From an uncultured Clostridia bacterium (GTDB lineage Bacteria; Bacillota; Clostridia; Lachnospirales; Lachnospiraceae), in NCBI GenBank assembly GCA_946624325.1, contig CAMOSC010000007.1, forward strand, positions 1 to 34,935: a DNA stretch of 34,935 nucleotides, written 5' to 3'. The position numbers and the translations under genes were made by a program. This document shows, in pieces, positions 14,685 through 23,174 of this stretch (position 1 is its first letter; every line of letters begins with the position of its first letter). Below the pieces are notes generated by a model. The model worked only from the letters and a program-made list of their open reading frames with translations, was not told the origin of the DNA and did no database searches.

Positions 14685-15575
14685 ATGAAAATTAAACAAT
14701 CACCGTCCAGAATTGCCTTTCTGGTCTTCAATTATCTCTTCCTTGCCCTCCTGGGATTCCTGTTCATCGCCCCCGTATGGCATGTGGTTATGGCCAGCTT
14801 CTCCGACGCGGCCAGCCTGACCTCCCATACGGGCATCGTATGGTGGCCGCTCGGCGAGTTCAATATCGGCGGCTACAAGATCGTGCTGAACAGCCCCAGC
14901 ATCAGCACGGGTTACCTGAATACCGCTTTCTATGTAATCGTGGGAACCTTGATCAGCCTGCTTCTGACCACCATGGGCGCCTACGCGCTCAGCCGCAATA
15001 CCATGAAGTACCGCAATGTCATCATGCTGTTCCTTTCCTTTACGATGCTCTTTAACGGCGGCATGATCCCGACCTACATGGTGGTCAAGAATATCGTCCA
15101 TCTGTACGATACGCGCTGGGCGGTAATCATTCCCTCGGCAATCAGCGTATTCAACCTGATCATCCTCAGGACTGCCTTCTCGCAGGTGCCGGAATCCCTG
15201 GTGGAATCCGCCAAGCTCGACGGTGCAAGCGAGTGGACCATCATGTTCCGCATTATTGTCCCGCTTTCCAAAGCGACCATCGCCGTTATCCTGCTCTACT
15301 ATGCGGTAGGTATCTGGAACTCCTGGTTCCCGGCCATGATTTACTTAAAGGGCCGCGATAAATATCCGCTGCAGCTGATTCTGCGCGAAATCCTGCTGCT
15401 CAACGATACCGGCGTCATGACGACCTCCGCGGACGCGGTTAAGAACGTACAGCTGGAGCGCAAGCTCGTGAAGTACTGTACCATCATCGTGAGCACCCTT
15501 CCCATCATGTGCTTCTATCCCTTTATCCAGAAGTATTTTACAAAGGGTGTCATGATCGGTGCCGTGAAGGGTTAA
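14685..15575 (+). CDS. Sugar ABC transporter permease, YtcP/CUT1 family
   Basis: This 296-residue second permease has about six membrane helices and the EAA-type loop ESAKLDGASEWTIMFRIIVP. Its C-terminus ends in FTKGVMIGAVKG, the usual tail of YtcP-type proteins; the truncated permease at the window's right edge ends almost identically. I place the start at ATG 14685, because AAGGAGGAGG lies between it and the upstream ATG at 14667. It pairs with the LplB-type permease to form the channel. The L1 leader and the GH3 gene follow at once. Confidence 0.9.
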   Translation: MKIKQSPSRIAFLVFNYLFLALLGFLFIAPVWHVVMASFSDAASLTSHTGIVWWPLGEFNIGGYKIVLNSPSISTGYLNTAFYVIVGTLISLLLTTMGAYALSRNTMKYRNVIMLFLSFTMLFNGGMIPTYMVVKNIVHLYDTRWAVIIPSAISVFNLIILRTAFSQVPESLVESAKLDGASEWTIMFRIIVPLSKATIAVILLYYAVGIWNSWFPAMIYLKGRDKYPLQLILREILLLNDTGVMTTSADAVKNVQLERKLVKYCTIIVSTLPIMCFYPFIQKYFTKGVMIGAVKG

Positions 15576-15589
15576 AAACGTGCAGCAAA

Positions 15590-15680
15590 GCCCACGGCTG
15601 CACTCTTTTTCCAGGCGTGGCTGCAAAACAGTCATCCGTGGCCATTTGGTCAAAGTACAAAACTGCGTTTCGGGAGGAGG
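15590..15680 (+). promoter_or_regulatory. L1 leader element, copy A, before the GH3 gene
   Basis: This copy fills almost the whole gap between the permease stop and the GH3 start. It opens with CCCACGGCTG, pairing with CAGGCGTGG over a C/T-rich loop. It runs through AAAACAGTCATCCGTGG, CCATTTGGTCAAAG and TACAAAACTGCGTTT, and ends in GGGAGGAGG, the ribosome site used by ATG 15691. Related copies stand before three other genes. The stem is kept between copies while the loop differs, which suggests an RNA structure. Confidence 0.7.
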
Positions 15681-15690
15681 AGTGGATTGT

Positions 15691-18228
15691 ATGGCAAACA
15701 GCTATCTGGAACAGGACAGGAGGAAAGCACTGGCAGTTCAGATTGCCCGGGAGGCAATGGTCCTGCTGAAAAATGAAGAGCACATGCTGCCGCTGTCCGA
15801 AGGAAAAAGTGCGGCCATTTTCGGTTTGACGCAGGGAGATATCATCATTGGCGGTTCCGGCTCAGGCGCCAGCAGGAGCGCTGACGTGCCGGAGCTCTTC
15901 GGGGAGCTGGAGCGGGCAGGGATCAGGCCTGTCTTGGAAGTGCGCGAATGGTATGAGGCCCTGTTCAGGGAAAAGCAGAAGCAGGCGGAAAGCACGCAGA
16001 ATGCGGAGGGAGAAGACTTTTTCAAACGCCTGGAAGGCCTGGTCGCCAGCGGCCTGATTTACGAGCTGTTCGGGAAATATACGGCAGCGGAGGCGGAAGT
16101 CCTCCCGGAGGAGGCGCTGTGGGAAAAGGCGGCGGCACAGACCGATACCGCCCTTGTTTTCATAGGCCGTAAAACCGGCGGCGAGGAATGCGACAGGCGC
16201 GTGGAGGATGATTACCTGCTTCTGTCCTCGGAAAAGGAGCTTCTGGATCTCGCCTGCAGGCATTTCCCGAAGGTCGCCGTAATATGCAACGTAAACGGCA
16301 TGATCGATTTTGCCGCGTTTGATGCATGGCCCGGGATCAAGGCCATCCTGTTCATGGGTCCCGCCGGGGAGCAGGGAACAGCCGCCCTTGCGGATATTCT
16401 TTCGGGCCGGTGCTCTCCCTCCGGAAAGCTGAACCAGACCGCAGCCCTGCGGTATGAGGATTATCCCACGGCGAAGCATTTCTCATGCAATAAGGACCGG
16501 CCCGAAACAATCCTGACCTATGAGAGCTATGGGCTGTCTGCGGAGGAAAACGGCAGCAGCGGTTTTTCCATGAGCCCGGTAACAGTCTATCAGGAAGACA
16601 TCTTCATGGGATACCGGTATTTCGACAGCTTTGAAAAAGAGGTCCGCTATCCCTTCGGCTTTGGTCTCAGCTATGCGGATTTTTCCCTGGAATATACGGA
16701 ATCCGCACTCTCGGGAGGATCGCTGAAGCTTTGCGTCCGGGTCAGGAATCTCTCGGAGAAATACAGCGGGAAGGAAGCCGTACAGATCTATGTGCACGCG
16801 CCTTTCGGAGCCCTGTCAAAACCCATGCAGGAGCTGAAGGCCTTTGACAAAACGCCCTGTCTGTCCCCCGGCGGGGATTGCTTGCTGACACTCTCCTTTC
16901 CGCTTGACAGCCTGGCATCCTTCTCCGAAGAACGGATGGCCTATCTGATCGAAGCAGGCACCTATACGGTTCTGATGGGAAACAGCTCCAGAAACACAGA
17001 GCCCGTGTTAAAGCTCGAAGTACCCGAAGAGATTATTGTGCGCAGTGTTACCGCGGATATCGGTATAAAGGCATGCAACCGGAATAAGCTTCAGCTGCTT
17101 GCACCGGAAGGGGAAATCGTACGCTCCGCGGATAAAGTTCTGCCTGCGCTGACGGTAACCCGGGAAGCCGTTATCCGCGAATTTCCCGCTTATCCGAAGC
17201 ATACATTCCCGGACTGCGCCGGAAAGCCCGTCCCGCTTTTATCCGACGTAAAGGCCGGGCGCGCCTCCATGGAAGAGCTGGTCAGTCCTATGAGCGTGCG
17301 GGAGCTTGCGGTGCTCTGCACGGGTTACGGCTCCGGACTGCCCTTCAGCGGGCTTGGCCATATGGATATCCCCTATACCATTCAGGATGAGGAGGGCAAT
17401 GATATCGGCGGGAAAACACGCGATGATGTAAGCCTCGGCTACTGCAATCCCGCCATTGCAAAATACGGCATCCTGACCACCTGCTATAAGGACGGGCCTG
17501 CAAGCGTCGGCATGACAGCCTGGCCTGTAGGCATGATGATCGCCTGCACCTTTAACCCGGCCCTTGCTTACGAATTCGGGTCCGCCTGCGGCGCCGAAGC
17601 GGCAATCCTGCAGGTGGACAGCTGGCTGGCACCGGGCCTGAACCTGGTTCGCAATCCCATAGAAGGCCGCGCCTTTGAATACTTCGGCGAGGATCCGCTG
17701 CTTTGCGGCGTGATGGGCAGGGAAATCACCAAAGGTGCCATGGAAAACAACCGCGTCACCACCTGTCCAAAGCACTTTGCGCTGAATGAGCAGGAGACCT
17801 ACAGGCGGGGAAGTGCGAAGAAGCAGATCGACGCGGCGGATTCCATTGTCAGCGCCAGGGCTGTAAGGGAGCTCTACCTGAAGCCCTTTGAGATGGTTCT
17901 CACCGAAGCAGCCCCCATGACCCTCATGACTTCCTTCAATAAGCTCAACGGCAGCTTTGCCGGCGGAAACCGGGTGCTCTGCACGGAAATCCTCCGGGGC
18001 GAATGGGGATATGACGGCGTCGTAGTCACCGACTGGGGCGATATGGATATCGTGGTGGACGGCGCAGACGCCGTACATGCCGGAAACGACGTGGTCATGC
18101 CCGGAGGGCCGCCTGTCATAGAACAGATCCTGAAGGGCTGTGAAGAGGGCCGCGTAACCTTAGATGAGCTGCGGGAGGCAGCGCTGCACCTGCTGAACTA
18201 TGTGATGTCCACTGAGGCATATGACTGA
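15691..18228 (+). CDS. GH3 beta-glycosidase with reversed domain order
   Basis: This 845-residue intracellular glycosidase probably cleaves beta-glucosides or beta-xylosides brought in by the transporter encoded upstream. The usual GH3 order is swapped. The alpha/beta sandwich comes first, including FGLTQGDIIIGGSGSGASRS and a GEECDRRVEDDYLL region where the acid/base may lie. A fibronectin III-like domain follows, and the TIM-barrel domain comes last. That barrel holds GRAFEYFGEDP, TCPKHFALNEQE and the nucleophile Asp in VVVTDWGDM (about Asp781). This layout is known from Ruminococcus and Butyrivibrio enzymes. The start is ATG 15691 after GGGAGGAGG; the 37 codons upstream in frame are L1 leader, not protein. 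It is the last gene of the operon. Confidence 0.88.
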   Translation: MANSYLEQDRRKALAVQIAREAMVLLKNEEHMLPLSEGKSAAIFGLTQGDIIIGGSGSGASRSADVPELFGELERAGIRPVLEVREWYEALFREKQKQAESTQNAEGEDFFKRLEGLVASGLIYELFGKYTAAEAEVLPEEALWEKAAAQTDTALVFIGRKTGGEECDRRVEDDYLLLSSEKELLDLACRHFPKVAVICNVNGMIDFAAFDAWPGIKAILFMGPAGEQGTAALADILSGRCSPSGKLNQTAALRYEDYPTAKHFSCNKDRPETILTYESYGLSAEENGSSGFSMSPVTVYQEDIFMGYRYFDSFEKEVRYPFGFGLSYADFSLEYTESALSGGSLKLCVRVRNLSEKYSGKEAVQIYVHAPFGALSKPMQELKAFDKTPCLSPGGDCLLTLSFPLDSLASFSEERMAYLIEAGTYTVLMGNSSRNTEPVLKLEVPEEIIVRSVTADIGIKACNRNKLQLLAPEGEIVRSADKVLPALTVTREAVIREFPAYPKHTFPDCAGKPVPLLSDVKAGRASMEELVSPMSVRELAVLCTGYGSGLPFSGLGHMDIPYTIQDEEGNDIGGKTRDDVSLGYCNPAIAKYGILTTCYKDGPASVGMTAWPVGMMIACTFNPALAYEFGSACGAEAAILQVDSWLAPGLNLVRNPIEGRAFEYFGEDPLLCGVMGREITKGAMENNRVTTCPKHFALNEQETYRRGSAKKQIDAADSIVSARAVRELYLKPFEMVLTEAAPMTLMTSFNKLNGSFAGGNRVLCTEILRGEWGYDGVVVTDWGDMDIVVDGADAVHAGNDVVMPGGPPVIEQILKGCEEGRVTLDELREAALHLLNYVMSTEAYD

Positions 18229-18291
18229 TTCTGACGGGTGTCTTTCACAGGCTGTCCGCTCAGCCTGCGGACATCTGAAGCTGTATCTGAA

Positions 18292-18336
18292 AACGCCTGC
18301 CGGGAGGAAGCTTTCATTCCCCGGCAGGCGTTCTGT
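18292..18336. terminator. Bidirectional terminator between convergent genes
   Basis: AACGCCTGCCGGG (18292-18304) pairs perfectly with CCCGGCAGGCGTT (18320-18332). On the minus strand the stem is followed by TTTTC, on the plus strand by a weaker T-containing run. It lies between the GH3 gene and the minus-strand exported protein and could serve both. Confidence 0.65.
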
Positions 18337-18443
18337 TATGGAAACAGTCATCCGAAAATCCGTCTCTCCTTCTTCTCCGGTCATGGGCCATATCCGCGCC
18401 GCGTTTTAACGGCCGCGGCATCCCGTGCTGCCGGACGCGCCGG

Positions 18444-20042
18444 TTACTGCGCGGAGATCTTCCAGATAAAGCGCAGCTTTCCGGACGTACCGTCTGCGAT
18501 GCCGCTGAAATTGGTATAATCCGCGGCCAGGCCAAGCAGGCCGTTCAGCCCGTCCGAAACGCCGCTCAGATCCGGAATGAGCGCTTTGAGCACGGAGGCT
18601 TCCAGCGAAAGCAGCTTTGCGCTGCCCTGCAGGGAGGAAGCGCTGCCTTTGAGCGTTTCCGACTCGTCATGCGTCCCGTCCGCGCTGTCCGAAAGGGCCG
18701 CAGCCTGTATACAGAGATCCGCAATTCCCTCCAGGCGGCCAGCCGCTTCGGCAACAGTCCCCGCTTCCTCAGCGTCAAGGCCTTCCGCCAGGACCTCCAG
18801 CCGCTCCCTGCAGTTTTCCGCGGTTATCCCGGACGCGGAATCCGTATCGATTCCCTGCTCCGAAAGCCATCCGAGCTCCGACTCAAGCGCAGCCGCAAAG
18901 ACCTCGTCCGCCTTTGTCCGCAGGGCCTCTGCCTCCCCTGCAAGACCGGACACCGATTTTTCGAGAGCTGCCGCGCCGTCAGAAACGTTTCCGGCATCCC
19001 CCGCGATTCCGCTTACCCCGTCGCATATGCTCCCTACGGAATTCTTCAGCGTTCCGAACAGGCCGAACAGCTCGGATGCCTTCCCGTCCATATCCGTTTC
19101 CGTTCCCGCAAACAGCTCGTCGGTAACCAGGGCGTAAGCTGTAAATGGCCTGAAGTTTTCCGCCTGCAGGGTTATTTCGACGCAATCCGGCACGTTTACA
19201 TCCGCCAGCTTTGTCAGCGCCGCAAACCGGGCATCCTCCAGATCGCCGGCCAGTCCCGGAAAGGCGATCCCCGCGGCCACGCTGTGGCTTCCGTCACTTA
19301 AAATGCGTCCGTTCGTGATCCGGGCGTCCTTTAATGTGTCAGCATCTGCCAGAAAACCGACTACGGCCGCAAAGGGAACATGATAATCCACCGTCTGACC
19401 GTCCAGCGTCAGCTGCCGTACGGCATGATTTTCAAAGGAATAGCGCACGGTAAGCTCCCCGCTCGCGCCTAAAGCCTCCTCGGCGGAAATCTCTTTCCCG
19501 TCCAGCAGGTACTCCACCGAAAGGGTGACCGGAAGCTCCTCTCCCGGATCGGCGAGTCCCTGGTAATACAGATCTCCTCCCTGGGCGTCCCAGGTAATTG
19601 TACCGTCCGCGTTCTCCGTATATGTCCCGGTACCCTTCAGGTTTTCTATTTCCGAAAGACGCGAAACATCGGTCAGACTATCCGCTTTGCTGCCATTGAC
19701 CAGCCAGTCGCTGACAATCAGCTTCCCGGGACTGCCGGAAGCGTCGCTTATGACATAAACCGTCTCGTTTTTTTCGTTTATCCGGGCTTCTGCACTGGCT
19801 AAGCGGTTTTCCTCTCCCTCCGGCAGGCTTTCCTCATTTTCCTTCGCATCCATTTCCGTTTCCGTGCCTTCCGCCGCGCCTTCTGTCTCCCCGAAAGCAG
19901 CCGGTACCGGCATCGCAAGCATGGCCGCAATGGCCAGGGCCGATAACGTATGGACTCTGCCGGCTGCCTTTGACATTCCCATTCTGCCCTCCGGGCTCTT
20001 CCCTTCCGTCTTTATCCCGAACGGATTATTCTTTTTTCTCAT
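18444..20042 (-). CDS. Exported coiled-coil partner protein of the MMPL transporter
   Basis: This protein of about 532 residues has an N-terminal membrane or signal segment (VHTLSALAIAAMLAMPVPAA), an acidic linker and an apparently beta-rich domain (about 90-300). A long Ala/Gly/Ser/Glu-rich helical region follows, with Leu/Gly spacing similar to the LxxG heptads of YhgE/Pip-type proteins. It ends GKLRFIWKI. There is no C-terminal membrane anchor, unlike YhgE, so it is probably secreted or held by its N-terminal helix. The start is ATG 20042, behind the L1 ribosome site GGGAGGAGG; the frame extends further upstream only through L1 and the MMPL gene. It directly follows the MMPL gene, so a joint role in exporting lipid or another envelope molecule is likely but unproven. 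Confidence 0.65.
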   Translation of the reverse strand: MRKKNNPFGIKTEGKSPEGRMGMSKAAGRVHTLSALAIAAMLAMPVPAAFGETEGAAEGTETEMDAKENEESLPEGEENRLASAEARINEKNETVYVISDASGSPGKLIVSDWLVNGSKADSLTDVSRLSEIENLKGTGTYTENADGTITWDAQGGDLYYQGLADPGEELPVTLSVEYLLDGKEISAEEALGASGELTVRYSFENHAVRQLTLDGQTVDYHVPFAAVVGFLADADTLKDARITNGRILSDGSHSVAAGIAFPGLAGDLEDARFAALTKLADVNVPDCVEITLQAENFRPFTAYALVTDELFAGTETDMDGKASELFGLFGTLKNSVGSICDGVSGIAGDAGNVSDGAAALEKSVSGLAGEAEALRTKADEVFAAALESELGWLSEQGIDTDSASGITAENCRERLEVLAEGLDAEEAGTVAEAAGRLEGIADLCIQAAALSDSADGTHDESETLKGSASSLQGSAKLLSLEASVLKALIPDLSGVSDGLNGLLGLAADYTNFSGIADGTSGKLRFIWKISAQ

Positions 20043-20049
20043 CAGACTG

Positions 20050-20128
20050 CCTCCTCCCAAAACGCAGTTTTGTACTTTGACTGAATGACTGTTTTGCAGC
20101 CACGCCTGCAAGAAACGCAGCCGTGGGC
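20050..20128 (-). promoter_or_regulatory. L1 leader element, copy B, before the MMPL partner gene
   Basis: On the minus strand it begins GCCCACGGCTGC, pairing with GCAGGCGTGG around a 7-base loop, and ends TACAAAACTGCGTTTT-GGGAGGAGG. Compared with copy D it lacks the 10 bases CCGCGGCCAT, apparently lost between short CAT repeats. It fills the gap between the MMPL stop and the next start codon. Confidence 0.7.
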
Positions 20129-20140
20129 AAAATTGTCTCC

Positions 20141-22234
20141 TTATAACCGGGTTCCCGCCCTGCGCATATCCAGCGTCGTTCTGCAGATCAGACGGTCGCA
20201 GAGCATCAGGAATGCCGGAAGCAGGAATATCACACAGAACATGCTGATCAGGGCGCCTCTGGCCATCAGCATACACATGGAACGGATAATATCAATATTG
20301 GAATAGCAGGCCACCCCGAAGGTTGCCGCAAACAGGCCCATACCGCTGACGATAACGGAGGGAATGGAGGCAGCCAGCGCATTCTGTACCGCTTCCCGCT
20401 TCATGCAGCCGGAAATCCGCTCTGTCTTGTAGCGGGTCGTCATCAGAATGGCATAGTCTACCGTGGCGCCAAGCTGGATGGTACTGATGCAGATCGGCGC
20501 GATAAACGGCAGCTGCTGCCCCGTAAAATGCGCCAGCCCGAGGTTGATGAAGATGGCCAGCTCTATCACGGCAATCAGAATAAACGGAAGCGACAGGCTG
20601 CGCTCCACAATCAGGATTATCACGAATATGGCCAGAATCGAGACTGCATTGACCACTTTGAAATCGTGGTCGGTGGTCTCAATCATGTCCTTCATGCAGG
20701 GGGCCTCCCCGATCAGCATGCCGGTTGGATCATACTTTTTCAGGACAGCGTTCAGCGCGTCCACCTGACGGTTGACCTCATCACTTGCGACCTTGTACTC
20801 CGAGCTGATCATCATCAGCTCCCACTTCCCGCTTCGAAGCATGGAGGTGATTTCATCGGGAAGGACCTCCACCGGAATCCGTTCGCCCAGCAGGGCATCG
20901 ATTCCAAGGACATACTTAACGCCGTCCACCTGATCCATCTCACGGATCATGGCACGCTTTTCACCGGAAGACAGGCTGCTGTCCACTAACAGCATATGGC
21001 TGGAGGCGATGTCAAAGTCCTCCGACAGCTTGTTCTTTGCCGTGACATATTCGATATAATCCGGCAGGCAGTCGCCCAGGTCGTAGTAAACCTCCCTGTT
21101 GGTCTCCCGGTATCCATACAGCGACGGAACCAGAAGTACGGCAAAAAGGACAGCAAGGACCGGATAGATTTTCGTCAGCTTCCCGGCAAAGCCCTGCATC
21201 TTCGGGATCAGCGCCTTATGCCTGGTCTTCTGCAGAGGGGTATCCAGCAGAAGAATCATCGCAGGGAGAACCGTTACGCTTCCGAGGACGCCGAAGAGTA
21301 CGCCCTTGGCCATGACAATTCCGAGGTCGCGGCCCAGCGTAAAGCTCATAAAGCAGAGGGCAACAAAGCCGGCGATGGTCGTGACGGAGCTCCCGATCAC
21401 GGACACGAGGGTATCATGGATCGCCAGCGTCATGGACTGCTCCTTTGAAGCGGGCTTCCCGTCCGCGCCGGCTTCCCGGTATTCATTGTAGCTGTGCCAC
21501 AGGAAAATCGAGTAGTCCATGGTAACCGCCAGCTGCAGCACGGCGGAGAGAGCTTTTGTAATATAGGATATCTCGCCAAGGAAAATATTGCTTCCCAGAT
21601 TCAGCAGAATCATCAGGCCCACGGAAGCCAGAAATACAAAGGGGATCAGCCAGCTGTCCAGAAACAGCAGCATCGCCGCAAGGGCACAGGCTACGGCAAG
21701 TCCTACATAGATAGGCTCTTCCTGCTCGCACAGGTCCTTCAGATCCGTCACCAGCGCTGACAGGCCGGAGACAAAGCACTGCTTTCCGGCAATACCTCGG
21801 ATCTCGCGCACAGCTTCCATGGTCACATCCTCTGAGGTTCCGCTGTCAAAAAACACGGCCACCGCCGTGGCGTTGTCCGTATTGAAAGCCCTGAAAAGCC
21901 GTTCGGGCAGCAGCTCCATGGGGATGGACAGATCCGCCAGAGTGGTATACCAGAGCACGCTGTCCACATGATCCACGGTCTGAAGCTTCTCAACCAGCCC
22001 GGCGATATCCCGTTTTGGCATGTCCTCAACGACAAGGATCGAAAACGCGCCCTTTCCGAACTCGTTTAACAGCTCCTCCTGGCCTTTCACGGTTTCCATC
22101 TCCTGAGGCAGATAATCCAGCATATCATAATTGACGCGGGTCTTCGCCATGCCGATCACTGAAGGGATCAGCAGCAGCAATGTGATGATCAGGATCACAA
22201 TCCGCCTTTTTACGACAAACTCCGAAAAACGCAT
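20141..22234 (-). CDS. MMPL/RND-family transporter
   Basis: This 697-residue integral membrane exporter has the RND layout. One helix (RRIVILIITLLLLIPSVIG) is followed by a large outer domain and five helices, and the same pattern is then repeated. Each half carries an Asp-Tyr pair in the expected helix: VTMDYSIFLWHSY in the first and GATVDYAILMTTRYK in the second. These match the proton-relay DY pairs of MmpL proteins. At about 700 residues it is typical of compact Firmicutes members. Substrate unknown; lipids, peptides or drugs are all possible. The start at 22234 is 9 bases after the L1 ribosome site. A TetR gene lies upstream and the exported partner downstream, so it is probably a regulated export unit. 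Confidence 0.88.
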   Translation of the reverse strand: MRFSEFVVKRRIVILIITLLLLIPSVIGMAKTRVNYDMLDYLPQEMETVKGQEELLNEFGKGAFSILVVEDMPKRDIAGLVEKLQTVDHVDSVLWYTTLADLSIPMELLPERLFRAFNTDNATAVAVFFDSGTSEDVTMEAVREIRGIAGKQCFVSGLSALVTDLKDLCEQEEPIYVGLAVACALAAMLLFLDSWLIPFVFLASVGLMILLNLGSNIFLGEISYITKALSAVLQLAVTMDYSIFLWHSYNEYREAGADGKPASKEQSMTLAIHDTLVSVIGSSVTTIAGFVALCFMSFTLGRDLGIVMAKGVLFGVLGSVTVLPAMILLLDTPLQKTRHKALIPKMQGFAGKLTKIYPVLAVLFAVLLVPSLYGYRETNREVYYDLGDCLPDYIEYVTAKNKLSEDFDIASSHMLLVDSSLSSGEKRAMIREMDQVDGVKYVLGIDALLGERIPVEVLPDEITSMLRSGKWELMMISSEYKVASDEVNRQVDALNAVLKKYDPTGMLIGEAPCMKDMIETTDHDFKVVNAVSILAIFVIILIVERSLSLPFILIAVIELAIFINLGLAHFTGQQLPFIAPICISTIQLGATVDYAILMTTRYKTERISGCMKREAVQNALAASIPSVIVSGMGLFAATFGVACYSNIDIIRSMCMLMARGALISMFCVIFLLPAFLMLCDRLICRTTLDMRRAGTRL

Positions 22235-22243
22235 CGGATAATT

Positions 22244-22296
22244 CCTCCTCCCTAAACGAAGTTTTGTACCTTGACCAAATGGCCACGGATGACTGT
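22244..22296 (-). promoter_or_regulatory. L1 leader element, copy C, 3' half, before the MMPL gene
   Basis: This shorter copy keeps AGTCATCCGTGGCC, ATTTGGTCAA, GTACAAAACT and the terminal GGGAGGAGG, almost identical to copy A. The first hairpin is absent. About 45 bases further upstream a separate TGCAAAATAGT resembles the middle of copies A and D, so the 5' half may have been split by an insertion. Confidence 0.65.
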
Positions 22297-22379
22297 CCTT
22301 TGGTCATGTCAGCACTCGTTCCTTCAGGCTGCTAACTATTTTGCACTTACAATCTACAGAGTTCAGGGAAATATGTAAA

Positions 22380-22404
22380 TGGGCAATCGCAGAGCGATTG
22401 CCCA
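22380..22404. repeat. 11-bp perfect inverted repeat downstream of the TetR gene
   Basis: TGGGCAATCGC and GCGATTGCCCA are separated by three bases. On the minus strand the stem is followed by TTTACATATTT, so it may end the TetR transcript. A regulator-binding role for the MMPL gene is an alternative. Between it and the TetR stop lie two tandem copies of a 20-bp unit (22518-22537 and 22539-22558), nearly identical. Confidence 0.45.
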
Positions 22405-22573
22405 AAAATCAGACATATTCGGCGGATTGCCCAGATCCGGCAGCGTCATCCGCATTCCTGCAGCCTGCACCGGCACCGATAAAAACGCGGCAGCCTGGCA
22501 GCTGTTCCGGCATTGCAGGAGGCAGGACGGCTGTCAGGGGAGGCAGAACGGCTGTCAGAGCAGACCGCAGGCC

Positions 22574-23119
22574 TTACACCAGCCCCAGGCGTGAAACGGA
22601 ATCATAGCACAAGGAAAGAATCTGCTTGGCCTCCAGCACCGCTTCCTGGGGCATGCCTTCATTCATCCAGGCTATGGCCGCGCCGAATAGTTCAAACCGG
22701 ATGAAACGCTGGATCCGTTCCCGGTCCCGCTCTCCGGTCTCAACGCCTGCAAAGGCTGTATCAAACCAGCGGGAAACCGAATACTCGCAGATCCGCATGA
22801 GATACCGCTCGAATACCTCCCTGTTCAGCGAGTGGTAGATGTGGCCGATAGCCCGGCGGTTTTCCAGCACAAAACCGAAGGCCGCATCGACGCACTCCTC
22901 CAGGGACGCGATATCCGGGTAAGAGGCGATCAGGCTGTTGGTGCTGTCCAGGGCAATTTCCTCCAGGAGCTGCGGTATGTCATGGTAATGGTAGTAAAAG
23001 GTATTGCGGTTGATGCCGCAGTCCTTCACGATATCCTGCACGGTAATCCGCGCAAAGGGCCGCTCATTCAGCAGCCTGATAAAGGAGGCCTTGATAGCCT
23101 GTTCGGTGAGATGGGACAT
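22574..23119 (-). CDS. TetR-family regulator, DhaS-like C-terminal domain
   Basis: This 181-residue regulator has the N-terminal helix-turn-helix IKASFIRLLNERPFARITVQ, then IVKDCGINRNTFYYHYHDIP, of the short TetR group that includes DhaS. The C-terminal part fits the TetR_C_8 type. AAAAAGGAG stands before ATG 23119. It lies 55 bases after the serine dehydratase gene in the same direction, so it may be cotranscribed with it. The MMPL transporter and its partner follow. I infer that it controls the exporter. No clear operator was found near the MMPL gene. Confidence 0.85.
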   Translation of the reverse strand: MSHLTEQAIKASFIRLLNERPFARITVQDIVKDCGINRNTFYYHYHDIPQLLEEIALDSTNSLIASYPDIASLEECVDAAFGFVLENRRAIGHIYHSLNREVFERYLMRICEYSVSRWFDTAFAGVETGERDRERIQRFIRFELFGAAIAWMNEGMPQEAVLEAKQILSLCYDSVSRLGLV

Positions 23120-23174
23120 TTGTGCTCCTTTTTATGAAACCGTCGCATTCTTTGTCTCTGCCTGCTCCGGCCTT

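Noticed and set aside
15580..15690. N-terminal extension of the GH3 protein by 37 codons
   Set aside because: It is the L1 leader read in frame. The strong ribosome site lies after it, and the same translated string recurs in other frames at other L1 copies.
20043..20276. Extension of the exported partner protein upstream of 20042
   Set aside because: It runs through L1 and into the MMPL gene. The signal-like N-terminus and ribosome site define ATG 20042.
22518..22558. Two tandem 20-bp units as a regulatory array
   Set aside because: Only two copies, lying after the TetR stop; a chance duplication is enough to explain them.
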